Origin: Leptasterias polaris
Taxonomy: Eukaryota; Echinodermata; Asteroidea; Forcipulatida; Asteriidae
Length of the DNA: 64,000 bases
Direction: 5' to 3'
NCBI GenBank assembly: GCA_037783415.1
Contig: JAZGTN010000058.1
Span: forward strand, 2,702,001 to 2,766,000
The notes below the pieces were generated by a model. The model did no database searches. It was not told where the DNA came from and was given only the letters and a program-made list of their open reading frames with translations. Both the position numbers and the translations under genes were made by a program. Positions 35,776-47,580 of the stretch are shown here, one piece after another. Position 1 is the stretch's first letter, and the number at the start of each line of letters is the position of its first letter.

Positions 35776-37030
35776 GAAATGTCCCATGGGAATCCCATGG
35801 GAAATTTTCCCATGGGATTCTCATGGTGAATTGGGCATGGTGAACCCATCCATGGGAAATATAAAAAATATCCCATGGGATCCCATGAATGATCCCATGA
35901 ATGATCCCATGGGGGATCCCATGGGGGATCCCATGGGGGGTCCCATGGGGGATCCCATGGGGGATCCCATGGGGGATCCCATGGGGGATCCCATGGGGGA
36001 TGGATCCCATGGGGGATGGATCCCATGGGGGATGGATCCCATGGGGGATCCCATGGGGGATGGATCCCATGGGGGATGGATCCCATGGGGGATGGATCCC
36101 ATGGGGGATGGATCCCATGGGGGATGGATCCCATGGGGGATGGATCCCATGGGGGATGGATCCCATGGGGGATGGATCCCATGGGGGATGGATCCCATGG
36201 GGGATGGATCCCATGGGGGATGGATCCCATGGGGGATGGATCCCATGGGGGATGGATCCCATGGGGGATGGATCCCATGGGGGATGGATCCCATGGGGGA
36301 TGGATCCCATGGGGGATGGATCCCATGGGGGATGGATCCCATGGGGGATGGATCCCATGGGGGATGGATCCCATGGGGGATGGATCCCATGGGGGATGGA
36401 TCCCATGGGGGATGGATCCCATGGGGGATGGATCCCATGGGGGATGGATCCCATGGGGGATGGATCCCATGGGGGATGGATCCCATGGGGGATGGATCCC
36501 ATGGGGGATGGATCCCATGGGGGATGGATCCCATGGGGGATGGATCCCATGGGGGATGGATCCCATGGGGGATGGATCCCATGGGGGATGGATCCCATGG
36601 GGGATGGATCCCATGGGGGATGGATCCCATGGGGGATGGATCCCATGGGGGATGGATCCCATGGGGGATGGATCCCATGGGGGATGGATCCCATGGGGGA
36701 TGGATCCCATGGGGGATGGATCCCATGGGGGATGGATCCCATGGGGGATGGATCCCATGGGGGATGGATCCCATGGGGGATGGATCCCATGGGGGATCCC
36801 ATGGGGGATCCCATGGGGGATCCCATGGGGGATCCCATGGGGGATCCCATGGGGGATCCCATGGGGGATCCCATGGGGGATCCCATGGGGGATCCCATGG
36901 GGTCCCAAAGAGAATCCCATGGAGGGTCCCATGGAGGGTCCCATGGAGGGTCCCATGGAGGGTCCCATGGAGGGTCCCATGGAGGGTCCCATGGAGGGTC
37001 CCATGGAGGGTCCCATGGAGGGTCCCATGC
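35776..37030. repeat. CCATGG minisatellite with a homogeneous 16-bp core array
   Basis: A degenerate lead-in of CCCATGGGA words (35776-35880) is followed by 12-bp units (TCCCATGGGGGA, to about 36000). Next come 16-bp units (TGGATCCCATGGGGGA): three at 36001-36048, one 12-mer, then 46 at 36061-36796 with no difference seen by eye. Nine 12-mers follow (36797-36904), then nine units of TCCCATGGAGGG (36915-37022). Each unit carries the palindrome CCCATGGG, and the 16-mer also carries GGATCC. Neither strand has a stop in the array, so several frames of more than 340 codons appear (period WDPSPMGSIPHGIHPP); these are not treated as genes. Confidence 0.95.
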
Positions 37031-38240
37031 ATGAATTTAGTGTTTTGGCCGATTTGCCATAGTTTTACTATGCAAAATAATTTTGTAGTAATACTATGAA
37101 ACAAATAAGTTAAAAAACTGTTTTCAATCTCATTTTACTATAATATAAGGGCAATTGTACTGCAGTTTTATTTACGTTTTAAACTTAAGAAAAACTAGTT
37201 TTATTATAATGGTGAAAAACTAGTTTTATTATAATGGTGATTGAAGAGGACAGTAAGTTGTGGAAGTTGCAACACCACAGGATTAATCTCTTTTTGGAAT
37301 GTTTATCTTAGGCAAGTAGCCCAAACCCAATGCTGGTCTTGTGAGAAATGCCACCATGCTCCATTGCTGGGCTTCTGTTGATGGTGATGATGATTTAGTC
37401 ACATTCCTCAGAGAGAGAAGCACAAAGAACTGTAAAGGAAGAAATAGGAAATATATTTGTAAGAAAAATTAAAACATTTGCCAAAACTATAGTCTGCGAT
37501 GGTACAGACATGGCAGCATAACTTAAATCAGTGCCAAGCCCAAACCATGTGACCATGAAGTTATTAAATATAATTAATTTTAAATTAAAGACCCAATGAC
37601 AACGAACTATGGCAGTCAAAAATTATAAATTTTGTGCTAATCAGTTAAGGGGTTTTAGACAACTAGGTAGTTACAACCGATTTGACTTGGGTACGAGATA
37701 TTAACCTGGGTACGATTTGAATTGGGTACACGTTTATAGACCCAGCTACTGATGCACCGCCACTACGCAGTAAGCAGGGCACCCGTTTAATTACGAGAGT
37801 GTTCTTAGACTTAAAATCTATCAATTCGTGAGTACAACAAACGATGCCTGATTTTGCATCTTTGACATATCGAGAAGCCAGTCTGTGTTTTTTAAAGCTA
37901 TTTTGTTCGGTCTTTTTGTCATTTGGTTGGGACATTTTTTGTAGCTGGATGTTGAAAAAAAATCTAGTAAATTGAAGTTTTCCATCGTACCGTTTGTACA
38001 AGTTTTTTGCTGGGGATCGCTAGGACGACCGCCGCAGATGTCAACATTTTGAAAAACAGTCTGACACTATACAACCATGATCATCCCCCCTACATTACAT
38101 ACACCAACCTGACATACCAAAAGTACTTGTTGTAGTTGTACATGTACATTGTTACAAGAAAACTATACTTAAAATCACGTTTTAAACAAAACACTTACCA
38201 AATCATGCTATTTTAGTTCTGATCACACAACACAGGCAAG
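37031..38240. other. No firm gene; weak first-exon-like ORF on the minus strand
   Basis: A 25-bp unit (GAAAAACTAGTTTTATTATA...) is duplicated at 37189-37238. On the minus strand an ATG at 37935 opens MSQPNDKKTEQNSFKKHRLA and stays open for more than 60 codons to about 37740. The protein is basic and unrecognised and could be a first exon or chance. No other coding signal was seen. Confidence 0.35.
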
Positions 38241-38515
38241 TACAACCATCCCATGGGAATACCATGGGAATCAGATTTGTTCCCATTGAGTCAATGGTGT
38301 TCCCATAGGAACACCATGGAAACACCATGGGTTCTGATTTGTTCCCATTGAGTCATTGGTATTCCCATGGGGATCCCATGGGATTCTGATCTGTTCCCAT
38401 TGAACCCCATACCCCATGGTGTTTCACATGGGAATCACATTGGAACACCATGGGTTCTGATTTGTTCCATTGAGTCATTGGTGTTCCCATGGGGATCCCG
38501 AGTTTTAGTTTTACT
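38241..38515 (+). repeat. Degenerate CCATGG-containing repeats, about four units
   Basis: TTCTGATTTGTTCCCATTGA recurs near 38265, 38329, 38382 and 38452, each followed by CCATGG-type words such as TTCCCATGGGGATCCC. The words overlap those in the minisatellite 1.2 kb upstream, suggesting a common source. Confidence 0.7.
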
Positions 38516-40440
38516 ATTCAAAGTAACTTGTCATTAAGACTGAGGAGGTATACATACTAGTATGAGTAAAAGAAAAAATAATCTGAAAAATTGTTAGACA
38601 CATGGATATGTGTAGGCCTACATATTATGCCATGTAGTCACTGCATATTCAAAGCAGTAGAAGGACTGTACAAGTTTATTTAACACAAATATAGCATAGC
38701 CCTGCCGCTTGGTGGCGCTATGCTACATGTATCTTTGATTAAGATCAGCCCCCTGACTTCGCGTATGTAAATTGCACACCTATGTGGTTAGAGCCCCTTC
38801 TTTTCCACAATGAGTCATCAGTTTGAAATGAAACTGAACATTACAATACAACCGACGTTTGCCGTCCGACTTGTTGATGTATTGTTAGTGTAAATTATTA
38901 AAGCTTTCCATTTTTAAGTAGGACTAGGAGGTTTTTGAGGGCAATTTCATTTTAAAAGCTGATAGTTGGAAACTGAAATGCTGATGTGAATGTGAATGCA
39001 GATGTGAATTTTACAGTGAAACTCAAGAACAAGAAAGAATCATCGGTGATCAGCATCAGACATCGTTGGTGATCGTTGGCACGTTAGTCGTTATTGTGCT
39101 TGCCTTGTGTTGTGTGATCAGAACTAAAAATAGCATGATTTTGACTCCACTAATGGCCGACCGTGCTAGTTCGCAAGTAAAAGGAAAACCACGCAATTTC
39201 GAGGTATGTTTGTGTGGATCATTGTATTCTACTTTTAAAACATCATTCTAACCATAGGCATTTTATAACAAACCTATAACAAACGGTCACAACGCTTTTT
39301 ATAGACCAACTCGTCAGATCCAAGGCAACGTGTCCCTTTAAGATGTCTTTACCTTCACTGGCATGTTAGAGTTTTACTGTTGTCAACTCTGGATTCTCGA
39401 TCCAAGTAATCTAAAGCTAGTTCAGCTGATTTTTGGACTAACTCTAATTTTGGCAACGACAATTTCTGAATGATCTGCACATGTACATGTACATTTATGG
39501 GTAATTGTGATGCAGATGTTGTAAATTAGCTAGCATAGATAATTTCTGAGTGATTATGCTGGCACCTACAATGTACGTAATTGTAATGTGCAGTGCTAAT
39601 GCTGTGGTCTTCGATTTAGGCTGCTGCTGCGGGTATTAGAGGTAGGCCTAAGAAATGATTCCAGACTTACTACCGGTTGGCAAGAACTGCACTTTCTCTA
39701 CCTGTATAAAATGTCTCTACTTGTATCATGTACATGTGTACAGGTATATGTACGTTAATTCTTGATGATGTTTGACTGTTTGTGGAACGAAGAAGCCCTC
39801 ATTGGCTCCTATGTATGCCATACATTTTCTGTTCCATTTGACACTTTTGATAATGGTGTTTTTAGCGTTTTAATGTTCGGCGTTTAGTGTTGATTTATGC
39901 TACATGTACATGCAGGTATAATGCTATGTGGGTGTAATCATTAGTTCAGCTGGAAAAGCTCTTGAATAACCAGCCCATGGTTTGTAAGTTCAGTATTTTA
40001 GGTCTGCTTGACTGAAAGGTAACATGTCGAAAGTTTTGACCCTTAGACTGTGTCAGTGTTGATGTACACTTCCTTCCACTAGTGTCTTCTCACTCGGTCT
40101 GTACCTGCTGTCACAGTGAGTGAGAAGAATACATTTCAAAGGAGTGTAGTGTTGATAGCGTTTAAACCAAGAAACACTTTTCACGGTTCCAGTGGGAATG
40201 CACCGGTGGGGAATGTGTGCATGGTCAGGACCCCGGATTCCTTGCAGAACATAAGTAAATGTTTTGTCTTGAATTAGTAATTATGTAATTAAGATTGTTG
40301 CATATTATTGATGAATAAACCCTTAAAATTACAGAATATTGCAGTTGTTTGATAGACTGGTGTTTCTGTTAATTAAAAGAAGGTGCCTGCAGCAGAGTTT
40401 CGAGAACTTATGTGTTTTTGCTGGTAAACTTTAATTTGCA
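38516..40440. other. No firm gene; possible membrane-segment exon at 39012-39204
   Basis: On the plus strand an open segment at 39012-39204 reads ETQEQERIIGDQHQ followed by a hydrophobic stretch SLVIVGTLVVIVLALCCVI and a basic flank. It is bounded by AG before and GGTATG after. It could be an exon encoding a single-pass membrane segment, but there is no supporting exon. The rest shows no gene. Confidence 0.3.
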
Positions 40441-40444
40441 CATG

Positions 40445-40668
40445 CAGATTTTCTGTTAAAAAACAGCTGGACTGTAAATTGTGATAACAATTATGCAGTA
40501 AAATTACAGGAGTTCTTGAGACTATGGTGCAGGAACTTTTCTGTTTTTTTAATGAAAAATTTCATTTATCACATACAGATTTTCTGTTAAAAAACAGATG
40601 AACTGTATATTGTGATAAGAATTGTGCAGTAAAATTACTGGAGTTCTTGAGCCTCTGGTGCAGGTAGT
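40445..40668 (+). repeat. 131-bp tandem duplication
   Basis: CAGATTTTCTGTTAAAAAAC begins at 40445 and 40576. The copies share CTGTTAAAAAACAG (a short hairpin), ATTGTGATAA and GAGTTCTTGAG with scattered substitutions. They lie just upstream of the 3 kb inverted-repeat element. Confidence 0.8.
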
Positions 40669-40718
40669 TGAGTGATAGTTGAGTGATAATGAACAACATC
40701 TTGAACCAAGACTACGTT

Positions 40719-43713
40719 CCCAGTGGGCAAAATACGTTGAATTAACGTCATATGGCGACGTTGGAGTAACGTTGAATGATGATTGTATTTGCAAATTGAA
40801 TTAACGTTGAAGTACTGACGTAGATACAACGTTAAACTCACTACGTTGTTTCAATGTCGGCATGTATACGTTGTTTTAACGTCAAATTTCTACGTTGAAA
40901 TAATGTTGAATAATGATTGAATTTGCAAATGAAATAACGTTGAAATGCTGACGTAGATACAACGTTAAACTCACTACGTTGTTTGAATGTCGGCATGTAT
41001 ACGTTGTTTTTACGTCAAATTTCTACGTTGAAATAATGTTGAATAATCTGTAATTATGTTGGCTCAACATTGCCCCAACGTTGGGCCAACGTACAGTTAA
41101 TCTAAAACAATGTCTTCGAGTTGAACTTTCTTGTTATGTAGTTAATGCCCATTATAATTAATTCAAGTAATTAGTATATGCTTATTATACTTATAAGGTA
41201 TATACATGTAAGATATGATACTGATAACTAAATACATTCTACACTATAACTACAACTTATACAGGCCTATACATCCTTCTCCACTGCATGTCTTGTATTT
41301 ATATAGTCCAGGATCTACAGAATTTCCAGTCATGGTTATAACACCTTTTTAAAATAAAACTATTAAATTTTTAATTCACATCTTGGAATGACAAATGTTT
41401 ATTTGTACTTTCGATGTACATATTTTCTTACAAACGAATTACAAAAAAAAGTACAAAAACTTGCCTGGGAAATTCCTAAATTCAACCAAAATTGTTTTGA
41501 TATTGTTAGAAAAGGTCATACACTTCTAAGTCCCGCCCACAAATTTGCATAAGTTTCAACGTTGTCCCAACGTTGTCTCAACGTTGGCTCAATTTTAGCA
41601 TCTTGTCAAAAGGCGCTCATACCCAAAAGGAATGTATAGCTTTTTGCTTGCCAAATGTTAATGCAACATAGGAATGATATAAAATTATGTTTGAGATGTC
41701 GCATCAGTTACCTGAACTTAGTATAAAAACAACATTTCCATACACAAATAATTATCCCCCAAAATGTTAAATTTTTACTTCTTGTCAACATGTTGTGCAC
41801 GAAAACCTAGTAGAAATGTTAAGCTTTTTACTTGCCAAATATTAATGCAACACAGGAATTGTACAAAATTGAGTTTGAGATGTCGCACTCGGTGTAAAAA
41901 ATGTTTTTCCATACAAAAAAACTAGAAACAATTACCCACAAATTGTTAATTTTTAACACCTTGTCAACATGCGCTCAAAAACTGTGAAGGGCAACTTAGA
42001 AGTATACATTTGGTTTGAGGTTTCAATCACCTGTCTGAACCTTGAGTGAAATTTTTTAAAGATATTTTGTAATTGTTAAAAAAACAAATAGCAACAAAAA
42101 TGTGAATATTTTAATGGTTGGGGCGACCTCAAGTGCAGTCGTGAACTAAAAGCCTAGAGGAAGCCAACTTCAACATTTTTACGGCTGGCTTTTAGGCCTA
42201 TATCGATCCCATTGTAGAATATGTGACCTTTTTCAACATCTGACCGTCCTTGCATTTCTGTATGCTCTGTGGTACTAATGGAAATATTACATTATTATTT
42301 GGACCACGAATAATGCCTTTTATTTTGCGGTGATTTCAATCAATGTTATCTGGGCTAGGGCCTATTTCTTGGAATCCTCGCCCCTCATGTGTCTATATTT
42401 CTTGTGATCTTTTTGGTAATTTTCTTGATGGGAAAATGGTTAAAACGAGGCAATAGATGGCTGGTAATAATAATATTAGTATGTTACTGACTGATAGTCT
42501 GACCGGACACAATTGTTCAATATTTTACCATAGAGGAAGGATTTTATAAATTTGTTCACCATAATTAAGTATGCTAAATTCAATGTAGATAAAAAAAGCA
42601 ACTGCAACTTTTATCCAATTATAATGTTGGATCAACATTGATTTTAGGTTGTTATTATCGCAACGCAATTACAACCTTTAACCAACATTGTACATACTTC
42701 AATATTGTTACGTAAAAAAAAACCTTACCAGACTGACGTTGGATCAACATCGATTTTAGGTTATTATTATCGCAACGCAAACAAAACCTTTTACAACATT
42801 GTACATACGTCAAAAACGTTCACAATGAAACAACGTTACCAGAATAATGTTGGATCAACATTGATTTTAGGTTGTTATTATCGTGACGCAACAATAACCT
42901 TAATCCAACATTGCATTAACTTTTAAAAGTATACGTTGAAATGACGTTACCCAACTGACATTGGATCAAAATTGATTTAAGGTTGTTATTATCGCGACGC
43001 AATAACAACCTTTATCCAACATTGTTCATACGTAAAAATCATTACGTGGAAAAAACGTTCCCAGAATGACGTTGGATCAACATTGATTTTAGGTTATTAT
43101 TATCGCGACGCAATAACAACCTTTATCCAACATTGCACATAGGCCAAAAACGTTACATTGAAAAAACGTTACCAGAATGACGTTGGGTCAACATTGATTT
43201 TAGGTTGTTATTATCGCGACGCAAAACTACCTTTATCCAACATTGCACATAGGCCAAAAACGTTACATTGAAACAACGTTACCAGAAAGACGTTGGATCA
43301 ACATTGATTTTAGGTTGTTATTATCGCGACGCAATAACAACCTTTATCCAACATTGTACATACGTCAAAATCGTTACGTGGAAAAAACGTTACCAGAATG
43401 ACGTTGGATCAACATTGATTTTAGGTTGTTATTATCGCGACGCAATAACAACCTTTATCCAACATTGCATCAACGTTAATTAGTATACGTTGAAACTACA
43501 TTGCCAAATTGACGTTGGATCAACATTGTTTTTTGGTTGTAATAATCGCGACGTTATTTCAACACTTTTCCAACGTTTACACAACGTCAAACTACAACTT
43601 AAAACAAACATCGCAAATGTGACGTTGAAATAACGTTGTTTTATGGTATTTCGACGTTGTGACGCCATATCAACCAAAATTCAACGTTGAAATAACGTTG
43701 TGTGCCCACTGGG
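40719..43713. mobile_element. 3.0 kb inverted-repeat DNA element rich in ACGTTG words
   Basis: The ends are inverted: CCCAGTGGGCA at 40719-40729 and TGCCCACTGGG at 43703-43713, with subterminal ACGTTGAA..ACGT words and ATATGGCG on both sides. The left part repeats a 133-bp unit twice (40817 and 40950). The right part holds about nine units of 110-112 bp (starts of GGATCAAC at 42629, 42741, 42852, 42963, 43074, 43185, 43295, 43405 and 43516). Each unit can fold on itself (AGGTTGTTATT with AATAACAACCT; GTTGGAT with ATCCAAC). The middle (41100-42600) is AT-rich without a transposase. No clear target duplication is visible. Non-autonomous; superfamily not assigned. Confidence 0.85.
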
Positions 43714-44620
43714 TTGGTACCTTATCATTCATAAACATGCCATAGTGACTATTTCACATATAACAATACACTAGTCCACTCTGTATATCACACTTCATTC
43801 CCACTGTGTGTCCATGTACGTGTATGTTGCCGTCAAAATGTAAACCAGCACAGTTGCACGATTCAATTCTATTTGCACGTTTTATTTTGAATAGTAGAAA
43901 TATTGATTGGAGAGAACCAACGGAATTTGGTTATTCTTACAGATATTGATCAAAGCAGTCTATTTGTTTTTTCAATGACAGGTGAAAACTTTGGAGTAGC
44001 TAGGACAATAAGTTTGTTCAAAATAGATGGACTTTTTGGCAGTGTTTATGGGTGATTGTACCACACAGAGATCACACCGCTGCTCATTATGCAGATAACT
44101 GCAGATACTGTGACTGTTTTTTTATAAAGATGATTTCGGTAGTCTATGAATTTGTTCTTAATTGCATAATTTCTCATACACTCGAGCAAATTAAATTTTG
44201 TTTAGCGTGCAAAATGTGAATTTCTTTCATGATCTCAACATTAACACATGCCCCCCCCCCCCCAATTTACCCAACTGATTTAATCCAGAAGAGGAGACCA
44301 TAGAGTGGATGAAATGATTGACAGAGTCAAAAGCACCCAAGTCCATTCCAGCACATGGGTCAAACTAATGAAAAAGCCTTGTATCAACTTCATTATAAAT
44401 GATGAAGTGTTTATAGTTATGATGATAATCATGCAGTTTACCTAAACTGTCATCAACCTCCGAATCAGTCTCTGCATCCTCCATGATGATATCATTGTCC
44501 TCATCTAAATGGAGACAAATATTTCAAACTTTGTATGAGAAAAAGCGAAAAATTATTCAATTTACAAAAACAAATACCAACTTATTTTGTGAATCTATTT
44601 TTGGATACATGTACAGCCTA
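43714..44620. repeat. Local segmental duplication, copy A
   Basis: TTGGTACCTTATCATTCATA (43714 on) through ACACTAGTCCACTC to about 43870, and 44365-44620 including the acidic exon, match copy B at 46058-46492. Copy A has about 490 bp (43880-44365) absent from B, including a C-run at 44251-44264. Its left edge coincides exactly with the right end of the 3 kb transposon. Confidence 0.85.
44442..44504 (-). CDS. Candidate acidic exon of the minus-strand recombinase-like gene
   Basis: This 63-bp exon is bounded by a CCATTTAG acceptor and a GTAAAC donor. It encodes EDNDIIMEDAETDSEVDDSL in the phase that fits the upstream candidate exons (phase 1 at both ends). Acidic spacers are common downstream of recombinase-like domains in such genes, but here this is inference. 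A second copy of this exon at about 46325-46361 (in duplication B) has lost two bases and the acidic start, so only this one looks usable. The following exon was not found. Confidence 0.5.
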   Translation of the reverse strand: MRTMISSWRMQRLIRRLMTV

Positions 44621-45759
44621 AAATGAGGAAAAATTTGAGGTTGTCAATTTAGGACAAGAATTTACTACATCATTGTTGTTTGAGTGAGAGTAGGTCAAAT
44701 CTTGAAGCTGTTTGTGGTTGGTAATCTGGTAATTTACCCAAATTGTTGGTACCATGGTTAAGATTAAGGTATATTGTTTATCCTAAACAAAAATCCAAAT
44801 TTCCTAATTATTAATTAAACAGCTTCTTGGTCTTGGCTCCCTTTAGAGAAATGTTTTCTTCCCATGTTTAATCAAGTTATAAACCACAAGGGAAACTGAC
44901 TGGGTACATTTTATAAAATTTGTGGTTCAATAAAGAAGAAAAATTGACTCGAGCTGGATTAAACCAACGACTTCTGGTTTAACCCAGTTGGCACTATACA
45001 AAATGAGCTGTCTAGCCCATAATGTTGGCGGTCTCCCTATTTAGTCAATATCTTTGTTTGGGGGTGCCAGTCAGAAGCCATTCAACCTATAACTGCCGTG
45101 TAGCCAGGGATCACAACCAAATTTACGATACAATCTGGGAAGCGGCAGCCTGGGGATCACCTTAATAGAGTGCAACTTTTTTTATTTCCAATCTGAAGTT
45201 ATAAACCTTCAGGGAAACTGACTGGGTATATTGTCAATAATTTTCACTAACTTTGTTTTGTAACAATTAGTATTAACGATAATACGTTCAAGCGACCATT
45301 GGTGAGAACACCCATACAAAAGCAAAGTGTTACATTCTATTCTCTACACAAAATATCAGCCCCAGACACTATCCAGACAGAATGATTAACATTCCTTTTG
45401 TTGGTCAAATGTGTCTTGTATTAATCCCCTACTATTTGTTTTTTATACATTTTGCTTTGTATGCAGAAAACAAATCACCTACACACAAGGGATGTGCCCC
45501 ACACTGAGATTTTGTGACTATCAAGACTGACTGAGTCGTGTTGTATTTTCAATCCTGGAAAGTGTTCATAACTCTCCTCTTTTACAGATACACACAGAAA
45601 ATGGAGAGCTGGCACTGATGATGGATTACCCTGCATTGTAGTTCTGATCCTCATTTTCGTCTTACCCGTTTAGGATAAAAAACAGCGATGCACAACCCTA
45701 AAGAAATATTAAGATAAATGTGTGTACAAGTAAAAGTACTCTACAAGAATTTACTTTAC
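44621..45759. other. No gene recognised; dispersed-repeat-like block
   Basis: GTTATAAACC followed by GGGAAACTGACTGGGTA is repeated at 44876-44908 and 45198-45231. Between them (44945-45150) is a block with an imperfect GGATTAAACC/GGTTTAACCC palindrome and a compact GC-richer body that looks like a dispersed repeat. No coding motif was seen. Confidence 0.45.
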
Positions 45760-45951
45760 CTTTGTCCTTTGGTAGTTTGGTGCCAGATGGCAGCTGCCTA
45801 CAATGCCTTTTTGGTCGATGGGTGCACACTGGTTGTTGGGTTTCCCCTGGCCGTTTGAAGTTCGTAAGTTGCCCTTTGTGTTTCTGCCGCTTCTGTATGT
45901 CCCTGTTACAACGGGTTTCTTCTGAACACTGGTTTTGTTTCTGTGGTTGCT
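45760..45951 (-). CDS. Candidate hydrophilic exon of the minus-strand recombinase-like gene
   Basis: This 192-bp exon lies between GGAAACAG (acceptor) and GGACAAAG followed by GTAAAGTAAATTC (donor). It encodes a Gln/Lys/Arg/Cys-rich segment (EQPQKQNQCSEETRCNRDI, then KRQKHKGQL, RPKRHCRQLPSG). Phase 1 at both ends matches its neighbours. The 3' end with its donor is nearly identical to the end of the recombinase exon at 49658, hinting that one arose by duplication from the other. No known domain was recognised. Confidence 0.5.
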
Positions 45952-46057
45952 CTGTTTCCAAACAACAACGGAAAATCAAATTTATAATATGTGTAGTTTA
46001 TATTACCATTGTACTTGGGGAGGGGGGGGGTGTGTCAAAAGTAAGGTGCACCATTAA

Positions 46058-46492
46058 TGTTGGTACCTTATCATTCATAAACAAGCCATATAGTGACTAC
46101 TTCACATACAACAATAACAATACACTAGTCCACTCTTATACACACTTCATTTCCACTGTGTGTACGTGTAGGTGTATGTTGCTGTCAAAATGCAAACCAG
46201 CACTGTTGGGCGATTCCATTCTATATTCGCATGTTTATGGGTCAAGCTATACTGAAAAAGCCTTTTATCAACTTCATTATAAATGATGAAGTGTTTATAG
46301 TCATGATGATAATCATGCAGTTTACCTAAACTGTCATCAACCTCCGAATCAGTCTGCATCCTCTGAGATATACTGGTTAAAGGAATACAAACCAATCAAA
46401 CTTCATATGAGAAACAAGTGCACATTATTCAATTTTACAATCGTAACACATACCAACTTATTTTGTGAATCTATTTTTGGATACATGTAAAT
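46058..46492. repeat. Local segmental duplication, copy B
   Basis: Homologous to 43714-44620. It lacks the 490-bp insert of copy A and carries a degraded version of the acidic exon (a GA deletion within GCAGACTGATTCGG and loss of the original acceptor). Confidence 0.85.
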
Positions 46493-46793
46493 TGTTTTTC
46501 CTCTTAGTCATCTAGTACCAAAATTTGTAACTCATCGTTATTTTATTTTATGTACATTTAGCAACTCTTGGAAATTAAATCTCTTCATTATACTCATCCA
46601 CTCAGCCATTTTACCCAATGAACTTCAGTAAAATATTGCTGGTTCTGTCTGAATAAGTTCACAAAATTAACATTTACAAAACTGTTCAAACAATAAACAC
46701 AAAATAGATCCTGAGGACTACACAACATAAAACATATGGCAGTATAAAATGATTATACAAAGCATGTTTTAGCAGAAAATAACACACATGTAC

Positions 46794-46844
46794 CTTGATT
46801 ACTTGAGTTGCTTGTATGATCTTGCTGGTATGATTCTTCTGACC
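46794..46844 (-). CDS. Candidate 17-codon exon of the minus-strand recombinase-like gene
   Basis: This 51-bp exon has acceptor CACTTTACTAG and donor AATCAAG/GTACATG. It encodes SEESYQQDHTSNSSNQ in phase 1 at both ends, fitting directly after the recombinase exon, which ends in phase 1. It is short and of low complexity, so it rests on splice signals and phase alone. Confidence 0.4.
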
Positions 46845-47578
46845 CTAGTAAAGTGATTAGGAGTTGCAGTAGGTTTAAAAAAGCATTGCAAACATATCCA
46901 CATTGATTTAGAAATGTACCGTTGTGGCTCGATTTTACAAAGAGGATTGATCCTATGTGCAAATCACTCTTAATTGCTAAGCAAAGTGTGATGTCACAAT
47001 ACAAATCACCATGGTAATACCGACAACTCATCTTAAAGAACTTGTTCATAATTCGTTTGTCTATATCTATCAGTGACTGACAGTTCTCCTGTCAGAAAAA
47101 TCGAAAACAACACAGGATCATCACAACACACGTTCGTTCATGCGATATGCACACGTACACAAGGTGCACACACTGATCTCTAGAGAACAGTGCTGGGTGC
47201 ACAACCCAAAGGATTTGCTTTAGTCTAGACCACACAAGTACACGCTAAACTGCGCGTATCTCATTGGTTTCTACTGGGTACTTGACTTCACTGCAAATTA
47301 GACTTGTCACCAGTCTATCGGTTGTCAATTTTTATTTTTTTTAAACTTGGCTTCAGGGACCTGATGAAGACATCAAAAAGCTAAAAAGTGGTCCAAATCT
47401 ACCGCGACCTACATTCTACTGCCCTATTCTTTCACCGGATTGCCACGATTTACATGGGTCAACTTTAGGAGCAAACCCCCCCCCCCCCCGGATTTCCAGG
47501 GGGGAAAAAACATGCAGAAATCACATCCCTGAAAAACATGACCTAACGATATAGTCAAAAGAGGACGCTATCAGATAA
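46845..47578. other. Intron-like spacer, no gene recognised
   Basis: AT-rich sequence with a C-run at about 47479-47489. No repeat boundary or coding motif was identified. Confidence 0.45.
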
Positions 47579-47580
47579 TA

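Noticed and set aside
35748..37104. Five overlapping open frames of 340-450 codons on both strands
   Set aside because: They are translations of a stop-free 12/16-bp minisatellite in several frames; no codon bias or non-repeat domain supports a protein.
37382..37430. Possible terminal exon on the minus strand after a TTCCTTTACAG acceptor
   Set aside because: Short, unrecognised, and no phase-matched partner exon could be found nearby.
45720..46286. 188-codon plus-strand ORF rich in Cys/Phe
   Set aside because: Antisense to the hydrophilic exon with matching splice sites on the minus strand; crosses the duplication edge.
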